Assembly: GCA_020024465.1 (NCBI GenBank)
Contig: JAHHTT010000008.1
Span: forward strand, 1 to 60,769
Reading direction: 5' to 3'
Origin: Odoribacter sp.
GTDB lineage: Bacteria > Bacteroidota > Bacteroidia > Bacteroidales > Marinifilaceae
DNA length: 60,769 nt
Under the pieces are notes generated by a model, which saw nothing but the letters and a program-made list of their open reading frames with translations, was not told where the DNA came from and did no database searches. The position numbers were made by a program, and so were the translations under genes. This document shows positions 1 to 8,630 of this stretch, one piece after another (the first letter of the stretch is position 1; every line of letters begins with the position of its first letter).

Positions 1-2
1 AA

Positions 3-521
3 CTTATTGATATAAAGTATGTAAAAATAGGTAGAGCACTTGGATATGTGGTTTTATTCAAGGATAAAAGCAGTGGAAAACTTATTTTACAAGAGTTTAA
101 ATTGAAAGCGGATAGGGATGAAGTGACAGGAAATTTTGTTCTAATATCAGATATTAAAGTGCATGATATGTCTGGATTACCAGGAGAACCCTCTTTGTTT
201 GTTGCTACTCCGAATGCTGAAACAAAATATGTATTTTTTGCAATAGACAAGGAATTATGGTGTTATGACAGAGAAACGAGTCACTTTATGAAATATAAAG
301 ATTTTGATGCAAAAATTACAGCGATGGAAGGAGAATCTGATTTTAGAAATAAACATATCGCAGTTGGCTTGGAGAATGGAGAGTTTTTTATTATGAATGC
401 GGTGAATGCTAAAAATCAACCTGAAAATAAAAGGGTGATATGTGAGTTGCCTATAGAAGTCCGCTTGGGGAAGATTGTAAAAATAAGTTATAAAATAGGT
501 AGTAAAAGTAGTTGGAATTAA
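3..521 (+). CDS. 3' end of an unrecognised protein, cut by the window edge
   Basis: The reading frame is open from the first complete codon at position 3 and ends with TAA at 519-521, so the real start lies before the window; the GTG at 48 is only an internal codon. The visible 172 residues are hydrophilic, with short alternating beta-strand-like segments and no membrane span. The C-terminal part has a repeated 'value, read-out, comparison' look that loosely resembles the tail of Bacteroidetes PKD-like family lipoproteins, but this is an impression and no diagnostic motif is visible. It ends 27 bp before the first ABC ATPase, on the same strand, so it may belong to the same transcript. Function unknown. 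Confidence 0.6.
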   Translation, partial: LIDIKYVKIGRALGYVVLFKDKSSGKLILQEFKLKADRDEVTGNFVLISDIKVHDMSGLPGEPSLFVATPNAETKYVFFAIDKELWCYDRETSHFMKYKDFDAKITAMEGESDFRNKHIAVGLENGEFFIMNAVNAKNQPENKRVICELPIEVRLGKIVKISYKIGSKSSWN

Positions 522-548
522 TTGTTCATTGCTGGTGGTTGAAATATT

Positions 549-1466
549 ATGAAAAATATTGTAAAAGTAGAAAATTTGTCCCATCGATACAGTGTACAAT
601 GGGCTATCCAAGATGTTAGTTTTGAAATAGCAGGGAATGGAGTCGTTGGCTTACTTGGCTCTAATGGAGCTGGTAAATCGACTACGATGAACATTATTTG
701 TGGAGTGTTGAATCAAACAAAAGGGAATGTATTCATTAATGGTATTAATTTGAGGGAAAAACCAGTGGAAGCCAAAAAGAATATCGGCTTTCTTCCTCAA
801 CAGCCGCCTCTTTATACTGATTTGACAGTGGAAGAATATTTGCGACATACTGCCAAATTGCGCTTTGTTCCTGTCAAAGAGATAAAACAAGTTGTTGAAA
901 GAGCCTTGAATAGATGTGCTATTACGCACTTTCGAGACCGTTTAATAAAAAATTTATCAGGAGGATACCAGCAGCGTGTCGGAATTGCTCAAGCAATTGT
1001 CCATGATCCGAAATTTGTAGTTTTGGATGAACCAACTAATGGCTTGGATCCTAATCAGATTGTTGAAATTCGTGATTTGATTCGGGAGATTGCCAAAGAA
1101 CATGCAGTGTTATTATCTACACATATTCTTTCCGAAGTTCAGGCGATATGTGATGATATTAAAATGATTGAAGCTGGTAAATTAGTTTTTTCCGGTAGTA
1201 TGGAAGATTTTGACAATTATGTCGCTCCGGAATGTTTTATATTGGAATTAAAAAAAACACCGGGTAAAGAAATTCTTGCTCAATTATGCGATATTCGTAG
1301 AATAGAAGAATTAGAAATAGGTCGTTATCGTATTTTCTTGACAGGAAATACCGAAATAACCGAAAGATTTATTGAAGCAAGTGTTGCCAATGATTGGGAA
1401 TTGAAAGAATTAATAGTGGAACGTTGTTCTCTAAGCGAGATTTTTGCAAAATTATCAGGAAAATAA
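549..1466 (+). CDS. ABC transporter ATP-binding protein, GldA-like (module 1)
   Basis: This 305-residue ATPase would power the permease encoded 13 bp downstream. Visible motifs are Walker A GSNGAGKST (about residues 37-45), the ABC signature LSGGYQQR (about 136) and Walker B with catalytic Glu, VVLDEPTNG (about 157), followed by a switch histidine in STHIL. The C-terminal 80 residues form the extra domain usual in GldA/CcmA-type ATPases. In gliding Bacteroidetes GldA works with GldF and GldG; here the fused partner next door supports the same assembly, although no other gliding or type IX secretion gene is present, so a role in motility is not implied. It is clearly paralogous to the ATPase at 3800-4729. 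Confidence 0.9.
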   Translation: MKNIVKVENLSHRYSVQWAIQDVSFEIAGNGVVGLLGSNGAGKSTTMNIICGVLNQTKGNVFINGINLREKPVEAKKNIGFLPQQPPLYTDLTVEEYLRHTAKLRFVPVKEIKQVVERALNRCAITHFRDRLIKNLSGGYQQRVGIAQAIVHDPKFVVLDEPTNGLDPNQIVEIRDLIREIAKEHAVLLSTHILSEVQAICDDIKMIEAGKLVFSGSMEDFDNYVAPECFILELKKTPGKEILAQLCDIRRIEELEIGRYRIFLTGNTEITERFIEASVANDWELKELIVERCSLSEIFAKLSGK

Positions 1467-1479
1467 AATGTAGAGAGAA

Positions 1480-3792
1480 ATGAAGATAAGCAATAATATA
1501 AAAGCTACTTTTCGTGTTGCCAACATAGAGTTGAATTCTATGTTCTATTCTCCGGTAGCATGGTTGGTTTTAGTGATTTTCGGTTTTCAAATTGGAATGA
1601 GTTTTACAGAAGTATTCAGTCCGTTGTTGCATTCCCATGATTTAGGTCAGGAATTATGGCAGATAACCAACAGAGTATATACTGGGATGTGGGGTATTTT
1701 ACCGCCTATTCTGAAATATGTATATTTGTATATTCCTTTAATTACGATGGGGTTAATGAGTAAAGAATATCAAAGTGGTTCTATTAAACTACTTTATTCT
1801 TCACCTATAAATAATGTATCCATTATTGGTGGAAAATTTCTCGCAATGATGGTGTATGGAATGGCTTTGATTGCAGTTTTAGGTGTGTTTGTTCTTTTCT
1901 CTGCGTTAGTAATTGAAAATTTTGACTGGCCTAAAATATTGGTAGGTATGTTAGGGCTTTATCTGTTGATTCTTGCCTATTCTGCTATAGGACTTTTTAT
2001 GTCGTCTATTACCAAATATCAAGTTGTAGCAGCTATTGGAACTCTTGCTATTTTGGCTGCATTGAATTATGTAGGAGAAGTCGGGCAAAGTTATGGTTTA
2101 GTCAGAAACATAACGTATTGGTTATCTATTTCCGGACGCTCTTATCCGTTTTTGGATGGATTGTTTTCAAGTGATGATTTCTTTTATTTCTTAATAGTTA
2201 TTGCATTTTTTTTAGCTTTATCTGTTTTAAAATTGAATACGGAAAAAAGTATTATGCCTTTAAAAACAAAGGTAATGAAGTATAGTTTCATTGTATTAGT
2301 AACTCTTTGTGTCGGTTATCTATCTTCTATGCCTGGCATAAAATTTTATTATGATGCTTCTTATACGCAAGAGAATACTCTTTCTCCAGAAAGTCAGGAT
2401 GTTATTAAGAATGTTCCGGGAGAATTGAAAATTACTACTTATGTAAATTTGCTTGATGAAAATTTTTATAAAGGATTACCAAAGAATAGAAACCGGGATT
2501 ATGAAACGTTTGAAAAATATTTCCGTTTTAAATCGGATATTAAGATGGAATATGTCTATTATTATGATAAATGCAATAATTCCAGTTTGAATTGGCGTTT
2601 CCCTAACACAAGTGATGAAGAGCGTGTTCGATTGTTGTGTGAAGCGGAACGTTTGGATCCGGAAATGTTCCTGACTCCAGAAGAAATTGCTAAGATAATT
2701 GACCTGAAGCCGGAATACAATAAATTTTTGCGTGTTATTGAAAGAGATAATGGGGAAAAGGTATATTTGCGCGTATTCAATGATAATATGAAATATCCTG
2801 AAGAAGCAGAGATTTCAGCAGCAATGAAGCGTTTGATTTTCCCTTCTCCGCTGGTAGCTTTTTCAACTGGATACGGATCTCGTGAAATAGATAATTATGG
2901 TGGACGTGGCTTTTATCTGTTTGGGCATGACAAATGGTTCAGACAATCATTGTTGAACTCTGGATTTAATACTCGGACGATTAATTTAGATGAGGAAGAG
3001 ATCGCTTCTGATATTGATGTGCTGGTGATTTCTGATTTGCGAGAACCATTGTCAGATATTGCAGAGAAAAAGGTACAGGATTATATAACCAAGGGTGGCA
3101 ATATGTTTATTTTGGGGGATTATAACCGAGAAAATAATATGAACCGATTGACAGAATCTTTGGGTGTAAAATTTTTGAAGGGAGTTGTTGTCAATTTGAA
3201 TGAATATGTATCTCCGACAATCTTGCCTGCTCGTTTTACAAAAGAGAGTGCCGAACATTATCTACAATATTTAAAATGTTATGAGTATGAACTTCAGGTA
3301 GCTCAGCCGACAGTACAAGCTTTGGATTATTCAGCTGTAACGGATTTTGAGGTAATTCCTGTTTTAGTGTCGGATACTACAGCATGGATTGAATACGAGA
3401 CAACTGATTTTGTGGATGGGGAATTTGTATGTAATCCAGATGCAGGAGAGAAAAAGGGGATTTATACAACGATGCTGACACTTCAAAGAACGGTCGGAGA
3501 TAAAGATCAGCGGATTATTATTGCAGGGGATGCGGATATGATTTCCAATGAGACATTGACTTCTCAATATACAAATATCAATGCAACTAATTATACGATT
3601 ATAACTGGTTCGTTTCGTTGGTTGTCTTATGAAAAATTTCCAATTAATACTCAACGTCTTTCTTATAATGATAATAGATTACGTTTACCTAAAGGATATC
3701 GAAATTGGGTGAATTGGGGAGGAATGATCGTTTTCCCGTTGTTAATTGCTTTGTGTGGAATTCTGTTAATTGTTTGCAGACAACGTAAATAA
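1480..3792 (+). CDS. ABC-2 permease fused to a GldG-like domain (module 1)
   Basis: A 770-residue inner-membrane protein. Residues about 1-250 hold six hydrophobic segments of an ABC-2/GldF-type permease, with the family-like stretch MGLMSKEYQSGSIKLLYSSP. After a further membrane span near residue 265 comes a large extracytoplasmic region of roughly 450 residues matching the GldG (ABC_transp_aux) layout, and a final span at about 748-765. In Flavobacterium johnsoniae GldF and GldG are separate proteins of about 240 and 560 residues; the length here equals their sum, so this is a fusion. It follows its ATPase by 13 bp and is followed by a second ATPase 7 bp after its stop. The transported substrate cannot be read from the sequence. 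Confidence 0.82.
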   Translation: MKISNNIKATFRVANIELNSMFYSPVAWLVLVIFGFQIGMSFTEVFSPLLHSHDLGQELWQITNRVYTGMWGILPPILKYVYLYIPLITMGLMSKEYQSGSIKLLYSSPINNVSIIGGKFLAMMVYGMALIAVLGVFVLFSALVIENFDWPKILVGMLGLYLLILAYSAIGLFMSSITKYQVVAAIGTLAILAALNYVGEVGQSYGLVRNITYWLSISGRSYPFLDGLFSSDDFFYFLIVIAFFLALSVLKLNTEKSIMPLKTKVMKYSFIVLVTLCVGYLSSMPGIKFYYDASYTQENTLSPESQDVIKNVPGELKITTYVNLLDENFYKGLPKNRNRDYETFEKYFRFKSDIKMEYVYYYDKCNNSSLNWRFPNTSDEERVRLLCEAERLDPEMFLTPEEIAKIIDLKPEYNKFLRVIERDNGEKVYLRVFNDNMKYPEEAEISAAMKRLIFPSPLVAFSTGYGSREIDNYGGRGFYLFGHDKWFRQSLLNSGFNTRTINLDEEEIASDIDVLVISDLREPLSDIAEKKVQDYITKGGNMFILGDYNRENNMNRLTESLGVKFLKGVVVNLNEYVSPTILPARFTKESAEHYLQYLKCYEYELQVAQPTVQALDYSAVTDFEVIPVLVSDTTAWIEYETTDFVDGEFVCNPDAGEKKGIYTTMLTLQRTVGDKDQRIIIAGDADMISNETLTSQYTNINATNYTIITGSFRWLSYEKFPINTQRLSYNDNRLRLPKGYRNWVNWGGMIVFPLLIALCGILLIVCRQRK

Positions 3793-3799
3793 TGTAATT

Positions 3800-4729
3800 A
3801 TGACAAATAAGATTATTGAAGTAAAAGGCTTATCACATCGTTATAGTGTTGATTGGGCTATTAAAGATATTAATTTTGAAATAGATAGTAAGGGAGTGTA
3901 TGGTTTGTTAGGTTCTAATGGTGCAGGAAAATCAACGACCATGAATATTATCTGCAATGTCTTGACTCAGACAGAAGGGGATGTACTCATCAATGGGATA
4001 AATCTCCGCAAAAATTCTATTGCAGCCAAAAGATATATAGGTTTTTTACCGCAAAAAGCTCCGCTACATACGGAGATGACAGTAGATGAGTATCTGTATC
4101 ATTGTGCTGATATTCGGCTTATGCCTAAAAATGAAATTTCGAAAGCAGTTGGGCGTGTCAAAGAAAAATGTGGAATTACCTATTTTAGTAAGAGGATTAT
4201 CTCCAATCTTTCTGGCGGTTATCAGCAACGTGTAGGGATTGCACAATCTATCATTCACAACCCGATGTTTGTGGTATTGGATGAACCGACCAATGGATTG
4301 GATCCGAATCAGATTACCGGAATACGTCACCTTATTCGTGAGATTGCAGAAGAAAGAGCAGTATTGATTTCAACTCATATATTGCCAGAAGTACAAGCAG
4401 CCTGTGATTATATTATGATGATAGAGCATGGAAAAATGGTATTTAAAGGTTCTATTGATGCTTTTAATCATTATATGGATCCGAGTGTCGTGTCGGTTAT
4501 TATGCATCATCCTCCAGAAGAACAACAGCTTTTATTAAATATTCCAGGTATAGAAAGGGTTGAGCGTTTGACTTATACTCGTTTCCGACTTCATTTTAAA
4601 GGTGATGATACGATTGTGGAAAAAATAGTCAAGGAAGCTGTGGCAAATAATTGGCATTTACGAGAAATATCGCTTGAAAAAGAATCTTTAGACAAGGTGT
4701 TTGCTAAATTATCTGGAAAATCATTTTAA
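3800..4729 (+). CDS. ABC transporter ATP-binding protein, GldA-like (module 2)
   Basis: A 309-residue ATPase, strongly similar along its whole length to the one at 549-1466, including the N-terminal SHRYSVxWAI pattern, Walker A GSNGAGKST, signature LSGGYQQR and Walker B VVLDEPTNG. The frame is open from a TTG at 3770, but that would overlap the preceding permease gene by 23 bp; the ATG at 3800, 7 bp after that stop, is preferred. The C-terminal 80 residues have diverged much more from the paralogue than the nucleotide-binding domain, as expected if this part contacts a distinct permease. It should power the fusion permease starting 15 bp downstream. Confidence 0.9.
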   Translation: MTNKIIEVKGLSHRYSVDWAIKDINFEIDSKGVYGLLGSNGAGKSTTMNIICNVLTQTEGDVLINGINLRKNSIAAKRYIGFLPQKAPLHTEMTVDEYLYHCADIRLMPKNEISKAVGRVKEKCGITYFSKRIISNLSGGYQQRVGIAQSIIHNPMFVVLDEPTNGLDPNQITGIRHLIREIAEERAVLISTHILPEVQAACDYIMMIEHGKMVFKGSIDAFNHYMDPSVVSVIMHHPPEEQQLLLNIPGIERVERLTYTRFRLHFKGDDTIVEKIVKEAVANNWHLREISLEKESLDKVFAKLSGKSF

Positions 4730-4744
4730 ACAAAATAGAGTAAA

Positions 4745-7045
4745 ATGAGAACTGTAATAAGAATAATGAAGACAGAACTCAGAGTTTTGTTCTTTTCCCC
4801 AATAGCTTGGATTGTATTGATTGTATTTGCATTCCAGTTGGGCTTGTCATATTGTGATGGATTAGCTGATGAAATCAGAGATGTAGCAATGGGGTATAGA
4901 CCTTATAATGTTACGATGAATTTGATGGCTGGTTATAGTGGCACTTTTTCTGAAATGTTGGATAATCTTTACCTTTATATACCTCTTCTCACAATGGGTT
5001 TGATGAGTAGAGAGTTCAATAGTGGTTCTATTAAATTACTTTATTCATCTCCTGTTTCAAATATGCAGATTATAATAGGCAAATATCTTGCTGTTATTGC
5101 ATATGGATTAATATTAATTGTTTTAATGGTGTTATCTCTTATACTTACATTTTATGTGGTAAAAGATGCAGATATTCCTTTAATGCTTACTGCAATGTTA
5201 GGTGTATTTCTTACGATTGCAGCTTATACGGCAATCGGTTTGTTTATGTCTACTATTACGAGATATCAGGTTGTTGCTGTAATTGCGACTATGGCAGTTT
5301 TGGCAGTTTTAAACTTTATCGGAAATTTTGGGCGCGATATGGATTTTGTACGTGACCTTACTTATTGGTTGTCAATTTCTGGGCGTTCGAAAGTTTTTCT
5401 TGAAGGGATGATTTGCAGTAAAGATATCATTTATTTTGTTTTAGTTGTTTTTATGTTTTTGGCATTTACGTTTATTAAGTTGCAGGAGGAACGATTGAAG
5501 AAAACTAAAATGGAAACAATTTTGCGTTATGTGTTTGTCTTGGGTGTTGTTTTGGGATTGGGATATTTTTCATCTCGTCCGATGATGATCGCATATTATG
5601 ATTCGACTGCAACAAAACAAAACACCTTATCTGTAGGAGCTCAGGAAATTATGAGCAAAATAGATGATGGCTTGACGATGACTACTTATGTGAATTTATT
5701 AGATAATACTTGGTCTAAAGCATCTCCTTCTTCAAAAATAATGGATATGGAACGCTTTGAAAAATTCATACGTTTTAAACCAAATATGAAGATTGAATAT
5801 GTTTATTATTATGGACCGGGGACACATGATTATTATGATGAAAAGTATGCAGGCCTTTCTTCTAAAGAAAGAATGGAGAAGATCTGTGAAATATATGATT
5901 ATGATCCTAAAAAGTTTGTTTCTTTTGAAGATATCAAAAAGATGGAGGATATCTCTGCGGAGAATGGTCGACTTGTAAGAGTATTAAAAAGAGAAAATGG
6001 AGCTAAATCATATTTGCGTATATATGATGATCCATATGTGTATCCTTTTGAAGATGGTATTACTACTGCTTTTAAAAATTTGATAGAGGAAGCTCCGATG
6101 ATTGCTTTTATAACGGGACACGATGAAAGAAGTTGTGAGGATTATGGAGAAAAAGGATATGCTGTATTTGCTAATAACGGAACTTTTCGCAGTTCATTGA
6201 TAAATAATGGATTTAAGGTAATGTCTTTGACTTTGAAAAATCCGGTGCCTAAATATGTGGATGTTTTAGTTATTTCTGATATGCATAGTGCAATGTCTGA
6301 AAATGAATTTATGAATTATAAGGCCTTTGTTGAATCTGGAGGGAATTTGATCATTATGAGTGAGCCTAAAAGAATTGAATTTATGAATCCATTAGTTAAA
6401 GAATTGGGATTACATTTTGCTGATGGTATATTAGTTGAACCATCTGATCAATATCCGGATGATATTATTGCAGCTAGTATTCAAGCGGAAGCAGTATACG
6501 TTTCTCCTTATTTTTCCAAATTGATTCGAGAAGGGAAAAAAATCATAACTCCATCATCAGCAGCAGTTGAAATAATAGATACAACCAAAGGTTTTGTAAT
6601 TACTGAAATTTTATCGACCTCATCTCAAGGATCTTGGATTGAATATGAAACGAAGAATTTTATAGATGAAAAATCATGTGTAGATTCTCAAAAAGGTGAA
6701 GTCGAAAAATCAAATCCGATTATGCTTTATCTTACAAGAAATATTGAGGGGAAATCTCAGCAGCGTATTTTTGTTTTAGGAGATGCCGATTGTCTATCAA
6801 CGAAAGAGTTGACTACTTCACGTGCGGGTTTAAACGGGGTTAATTATGACTTAATAACAGAGATGTTTTATTGTATGTCATATGGAGAATATCCTGTTAG
6901 GACTCAAAGAGTGCGTCCTCCAGATGATGAGTTATATATTGGTCGTCCTGGACTTGTGGTTGCAAAAATATTTTTTATAGGGTTGCTTCCATTATCGCTT
7001 TTAATCATTTGTGTTGTTATTCTTGCTCGGAGAAAGAGGAGATAG
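4745..7045 (+). CDS. ABC-2 permease fused to a GldG-like domain (module 2)
   Basis: A 766-residue paralogue of the protein at 1480-3792 with the same architecture: six N-terminal membrane segments of ABC-2/GldF type (about 15-255), a linking span near 265-285, a GldG-like extracytoplasmic region, and one C-terminal span (about 740-760) with a basic tail. The shared motif MGLMSxExxSGSIKLLYSSP marks the permease part. The extracytoplasmic halves are much less alike than the membrane halves, so the two copies may handle different partners or cargo. It is the last gene of the ABC cluster and is followed by a terminator-like hairpin at 7068-7097. Confidence 0.82.
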   Translation: MRTVIRIMKTELRVLFFSPIAWIVLIVFAFQLGLSYCDGLADEIRDVAMGYRPYNVTMNLMAGYSGTFSEMLDNLYLYIPLLTMGLMSREFNSGSIKLLYSSPVSNMQIIIGKYLAVIAYGLILIVLMVLSLILTFYVVKDADIPLMLTAMLGVFLTIAAYTAIGLFMSTITRYQVVAVIATMAVLAVLNFIGNFGRDMDFVRDLTYWLSISGRSKVFLEGMICSKDIIYFVLVVFMFLAFTFIKLQEERLKKTKMETILRYVFVLGVVLGLGYFSSRPMMIAYYDSTATKQNTLSVGAQEIMSKIDDGLTMTTYVNLLDNTWSKASPSSKIMDMERFEKFIRFKPNMKIEYVYYYGPGTHDYYDEKYAGLSSKERMEKICEIYDYDPKKFVSFEDIKKMEDISAENGRLVRVLKRENGAKSYLRIYDDPYVYPFEDGITTAFKNLIEEAPMIAFITGHDERSCEDYGEKGYAVFANNGTFRSSLINNGFKVMSLTLKNPVPKYVDVLVISDMHSAMSENEFMNYKAFVESGGNLIIMSEPKRIEFMNPLVKELGLHFADGILVEPSDQYPDDIIAASIQAEAVYVSPYFSKLIREGKKIITPSSAAVEIIDTTKGFVITEILSTSSQGSWIEYETKNFIDEKSCVDSQKGEVEKSNPIMLYLTRNIEGKSQQRIFVLGDADCLSTKELTTSRAGLNGVNYDLITEMFYCMSYGEYPVRTQRVRPPDDELYIGRPGLVVAKIFFIGLLPLSLLIICVVILARRKRR

Positions 7046-7067
7046 TTGCTAATGTTATATGCGATTA

Positions 7068-7097
7068 GGGCTGTATCAAATAGACTTGATGCAGCCC
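7068..7097 (+). terminator. Terminator hairpin after the ABC cluster
   Basis: A 12-bp stem (7068-7079 with 7086-7097, one G:T wobble) closes a 6-nt loop and is followed by ATCTTTTATT. It lies 22 bp after the stop of the second permease and fits an intrinsic terminator with a short T tract. Confidence 0.65.
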
Positions 7098-7166
7098 ATC
7101 TTTTATTGTAATTGAAATTTTGGGAGATGGTAAGTACATGAAAATAAAAAAATATTTTCGAAACTA

Positions 7167-7197
7167 TTTCTACTTTATTTTTTTTGATGTATCTTTG
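7167..7197 (+). promoter_or_regulatory. Promoter of rpsU
   Basis: The -7 element TATCTTTG at 7190-7197 matches the Bacteroidetes consensus TAnnTTTG exactly. Nineteen bases upstream lies TTTC (7167-7170), one base off the -33 TTTG. Transcription would start near 7204. Confidence 0.65.
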
Positions 7198-7245
7198 CCT
7201 CCCAACTTTTAGAAAGTTTAACGCATTAAAAATCAAATCTTTTTT

Positions 7246-7299
7246 GAAAGGAGGCTGTTAAATAGGATGGCAATATGCTGTCAATACCAGAAAAAGTAA
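7246..7299 (+). promoter_or_regulatory. Consensus Shine-Dalgarno and mini-ORF in the rpsU leader
   Basis: GAAAGGAGG at 7246-7254 is a 9-base complement of the 16S rRNA 3' end. It lies about 150 nt upstream of the rpsU start codon. The first ATG after it (7267) opens a 10-codon frame ending with TAA at 7297-7299 (peptide MAICCQYQKK). The 12-nt spacing is longer than ideal, so the peptide may not be made; the SD itself may be the regulatory element. Confidence 0.45.
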
Positions 7300-7327
7300 G
7301 ACGAAAATATAATAGAAACAGTCAGAT

Positions 7328-7365
7328 TGAAAAATCAAAATGGCCGTGAAAAGGCTGATTTTTCA
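7328..7365 (+). promoter_or_regulatory. Hairpin in the rpsU 5' leader
   Basis: A perfect 10-bp inverted repeat (7328-7337 with 7356-7365) encloses an inner GCC/GGC pairing (7343-7345 with 7353-7355), forming a two-part hairpin with a GTGAAAA loop. No T tract follows directly and rpsU starts 42 nt later, so it looks like a leader regulatory structure and not a terminator. Confidence 0.5.
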
Positions 7366-7406
7366 ATAAAATCAATGCGTAAAATAAACTTTAAAACTTA
7401 GAAATC

Positions 7407-7598
7407 ATGATTATTGTACCTTTAAAAGAAGGCGAAAATATTGAGAGAGCCTTAAAGAAATTTAAGAGAAAATTCGAGAAGACAGGTGTTGTAAAAGAAT
7501 TGAGAGACCGTCAGGCATTTACCAAACCGTCTGTGCGTAACCGGGCTCTGCGTATCAAGGCTGTTTACAAGCAAAGTCTGCAACAAGCTGAAGAGTAA
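7407..7598 (+). CDS. rpsU: 30S ribosomal protein bS21
   Basis: A 63-residue, strongly basic protein of the small subunit, full length for Bacteroidetes bS21. It has the family N-terminus MIIVPLKEGENIERALKKFKRKFE and the conserved RQAFTKPSVRNR segment. In Bacteroidetes ribosomes bS21, with bS18 and bS6, helps sequester the 16S anti-Shine-Dalgarno tail. The start codon has no Shine-Dalgarno; the bases before it are A-rich, as usual in the phylum. A long structured leader with an SD-like sequence far upstream suggests post-transcriptional control. It begins the conserved order rpsU, recombinase, hpf, tuf. Confidence 0.96.
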   Translation: MIIVPLKEGENIERALKKFKRKFEKTGVVKELRDRQAFTKPSVRNRALRIKAVYKQSLQQAEE

Positions 7599-7661
7599 TT
7601 TTTCTCCTCTTAAATTTGTTTTTCTAAAAAGAATAGCTTATTTTGGAATCGAATTAAGTTT

Positions 7662-8630
7662 ATGGGTGATGAGGTTGATTCCTTCTTGGAATATTTGAAA
7701 GATATTAAGCGTTATTCCCTTAATACACTGATTGCTTATTCAGAAGATTTGAATCAATTTGTAGAGTTCTGTGAAAAAGTTGAGCTGGTTCATGAATGGT
7801 CAGAAGTGACTTCGGGAATGATTCGACGGTTTGGTGCAGGTATGATGTTGGGATCTTTGGAGTTTGGAGAGGGGGAACGGATCCACAAAATGAAACCTCA
7901 AAGCGCAAAATCGGTGAATCGAAAACTAAGTTCCCTGCGTTCAATGTTCCGTTATCTGATTCGCGAAGGCATTGTCGATGCAGACCCGGTGGAATTGGTG
8001 AATGCTCCGAAAATTCGGAAAAAATTGCCGGTGTTTGTGCCGGACGATGAGATGGATGATTTGCTGGACAATGGTTTTGAAAAAGGTGATTTTCCTTCTT
8101 TGCGGGATTGGATGATTTTGAAAGTCGCTTATTGTACGGGTATGCGGCGGTCTGAACTGGCAGCGCTGAAAATTGAGAATGTCGATATGGAGTCAAAGGT
8201 GATCCGAGTGCTCGGAAAAGGGGATAAGGAACGTCTGATACCCATACTGGATGAGCTGTCGGTCGATATCAAAGCTTACCTGGCTGTGCGGAAAACCAAA
8301 GCCAATAAAGAGAAGGCCGGAAGTTTTTTCTTTATCACGGATGCCGGATTGCCGGCAAATGCTGCTTATATTGCCGCTCATGTCAAAAAACAGCTGAATA
8401 AAGTAAGTGCATTGTCACAAAGAAGCACTCATGTGTTGAGACATTCATTTGCGACTGCATTGCTGAATAATGGCGCGGAAAGTGAGGCGATACGGAAATT
8501 GTTGGGGCATGAAAGCTTGGCTGCAACACAGATATATACTCATAATTCTTTTGAAAAATTGAAACAAGTTTATAACAAGGCCTTTGACAGGGCTAAAAGA
8601 AAAGGAGGTGATTATGGAAATCAAAATTAA
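7662..8630 (+). CDS. xerC: Tyrosine recombinase XerC/XerD type
   Basis: A 322-residue site-specific recombinase, probably one of the pair that resolves chromosome dimers at dif. The N-terminal SAM-like DNA-binding domain (about 1-110) is followed by the catalytic domain with Arg in CTGMRRSEL, Lys in LGKGDKERLIP, the HVLRHSFAT box, the second His in LLGHESLAATQ and the nucleophilic Tyr in QIYTH. Its place between rpsU and hpf is conserved in Bacteroidales, which argues for a housekeeping Xer and not an integrase. The last codons overlap the hpf Shine-Dalgarno and the hpf start by 17 bp, so the two are translationally linked. Whether it acts as XerC or XerD cannot be decided here. Confidence 0.88.
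   Translation: MGDEVDSFLEYLKDIKRYSLNTLIAYSEDLNQFVEFCEKVELVHEWSEVTSGMIRRFGAGMMLGSLEFGEGERIHKMKPQSAKSVNRKLSSLRSMFRYLIREGIVDADPVELVNAPKIRKKLPVFVPDDEMDDLLDNGFEKGDFPSLRDWMILKVAYCTGMRRSELAALKIENVDMESKVIRVLGKGDKERLIPILDELSVDIKAYLAVRKTKANKEKAGSFFFITDAGLPANAAYIAAHVKKQLNKVSALSQRSTHVLRHSFATALLNNGAESEAIRKLLGHESLAATQIYTHNSFEKLKQVYNKAFDRAKRKGGDYGNQN
8602..8613 (+). promoter_or_regulatory. Perfect Shine-Dalgarno before hpf
   Basis: Positions 8601-8612 read AAAGGAGGTGAT, a 12-base complement of the 16S rRNA 3' end, 5 nt (counted from the last G of GGAGG) before the ATG at 8614. It lies inside the 3' end of the recombinase gene. Such an SD is highly unusual for this phylum and fixes the hpf start. Confidence 0.85.

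Larger units (their letters stand above)
7046..7406. other. 361-bp gene-free leader region before rpsU
   Basis: This gap holds, in order, the terminator of the ABC cluster, a Bacteroidetes-type promoter (7167-7197), a Shine-Dalgarno-like GAAAGGAGG (7246-7254), a possible 10-codon reading frame (7267-7299) and a stable hairpin (7328-7365) about 40 nt before the rpsU start. The transcribed leader would be about 200 nt, long for a ribosomal protein gene in this phylum. No conventional gene was seen. Confidence 0.7.

Noticed and set aside
7662..8630. Tyrosine recombinase considered as an integrase of a mobile element
   Set aside because: No att-like repeats, cargo genes or adjacent tRNA; its place between rpsU and hpf is a conserved housekeeping arrangement.
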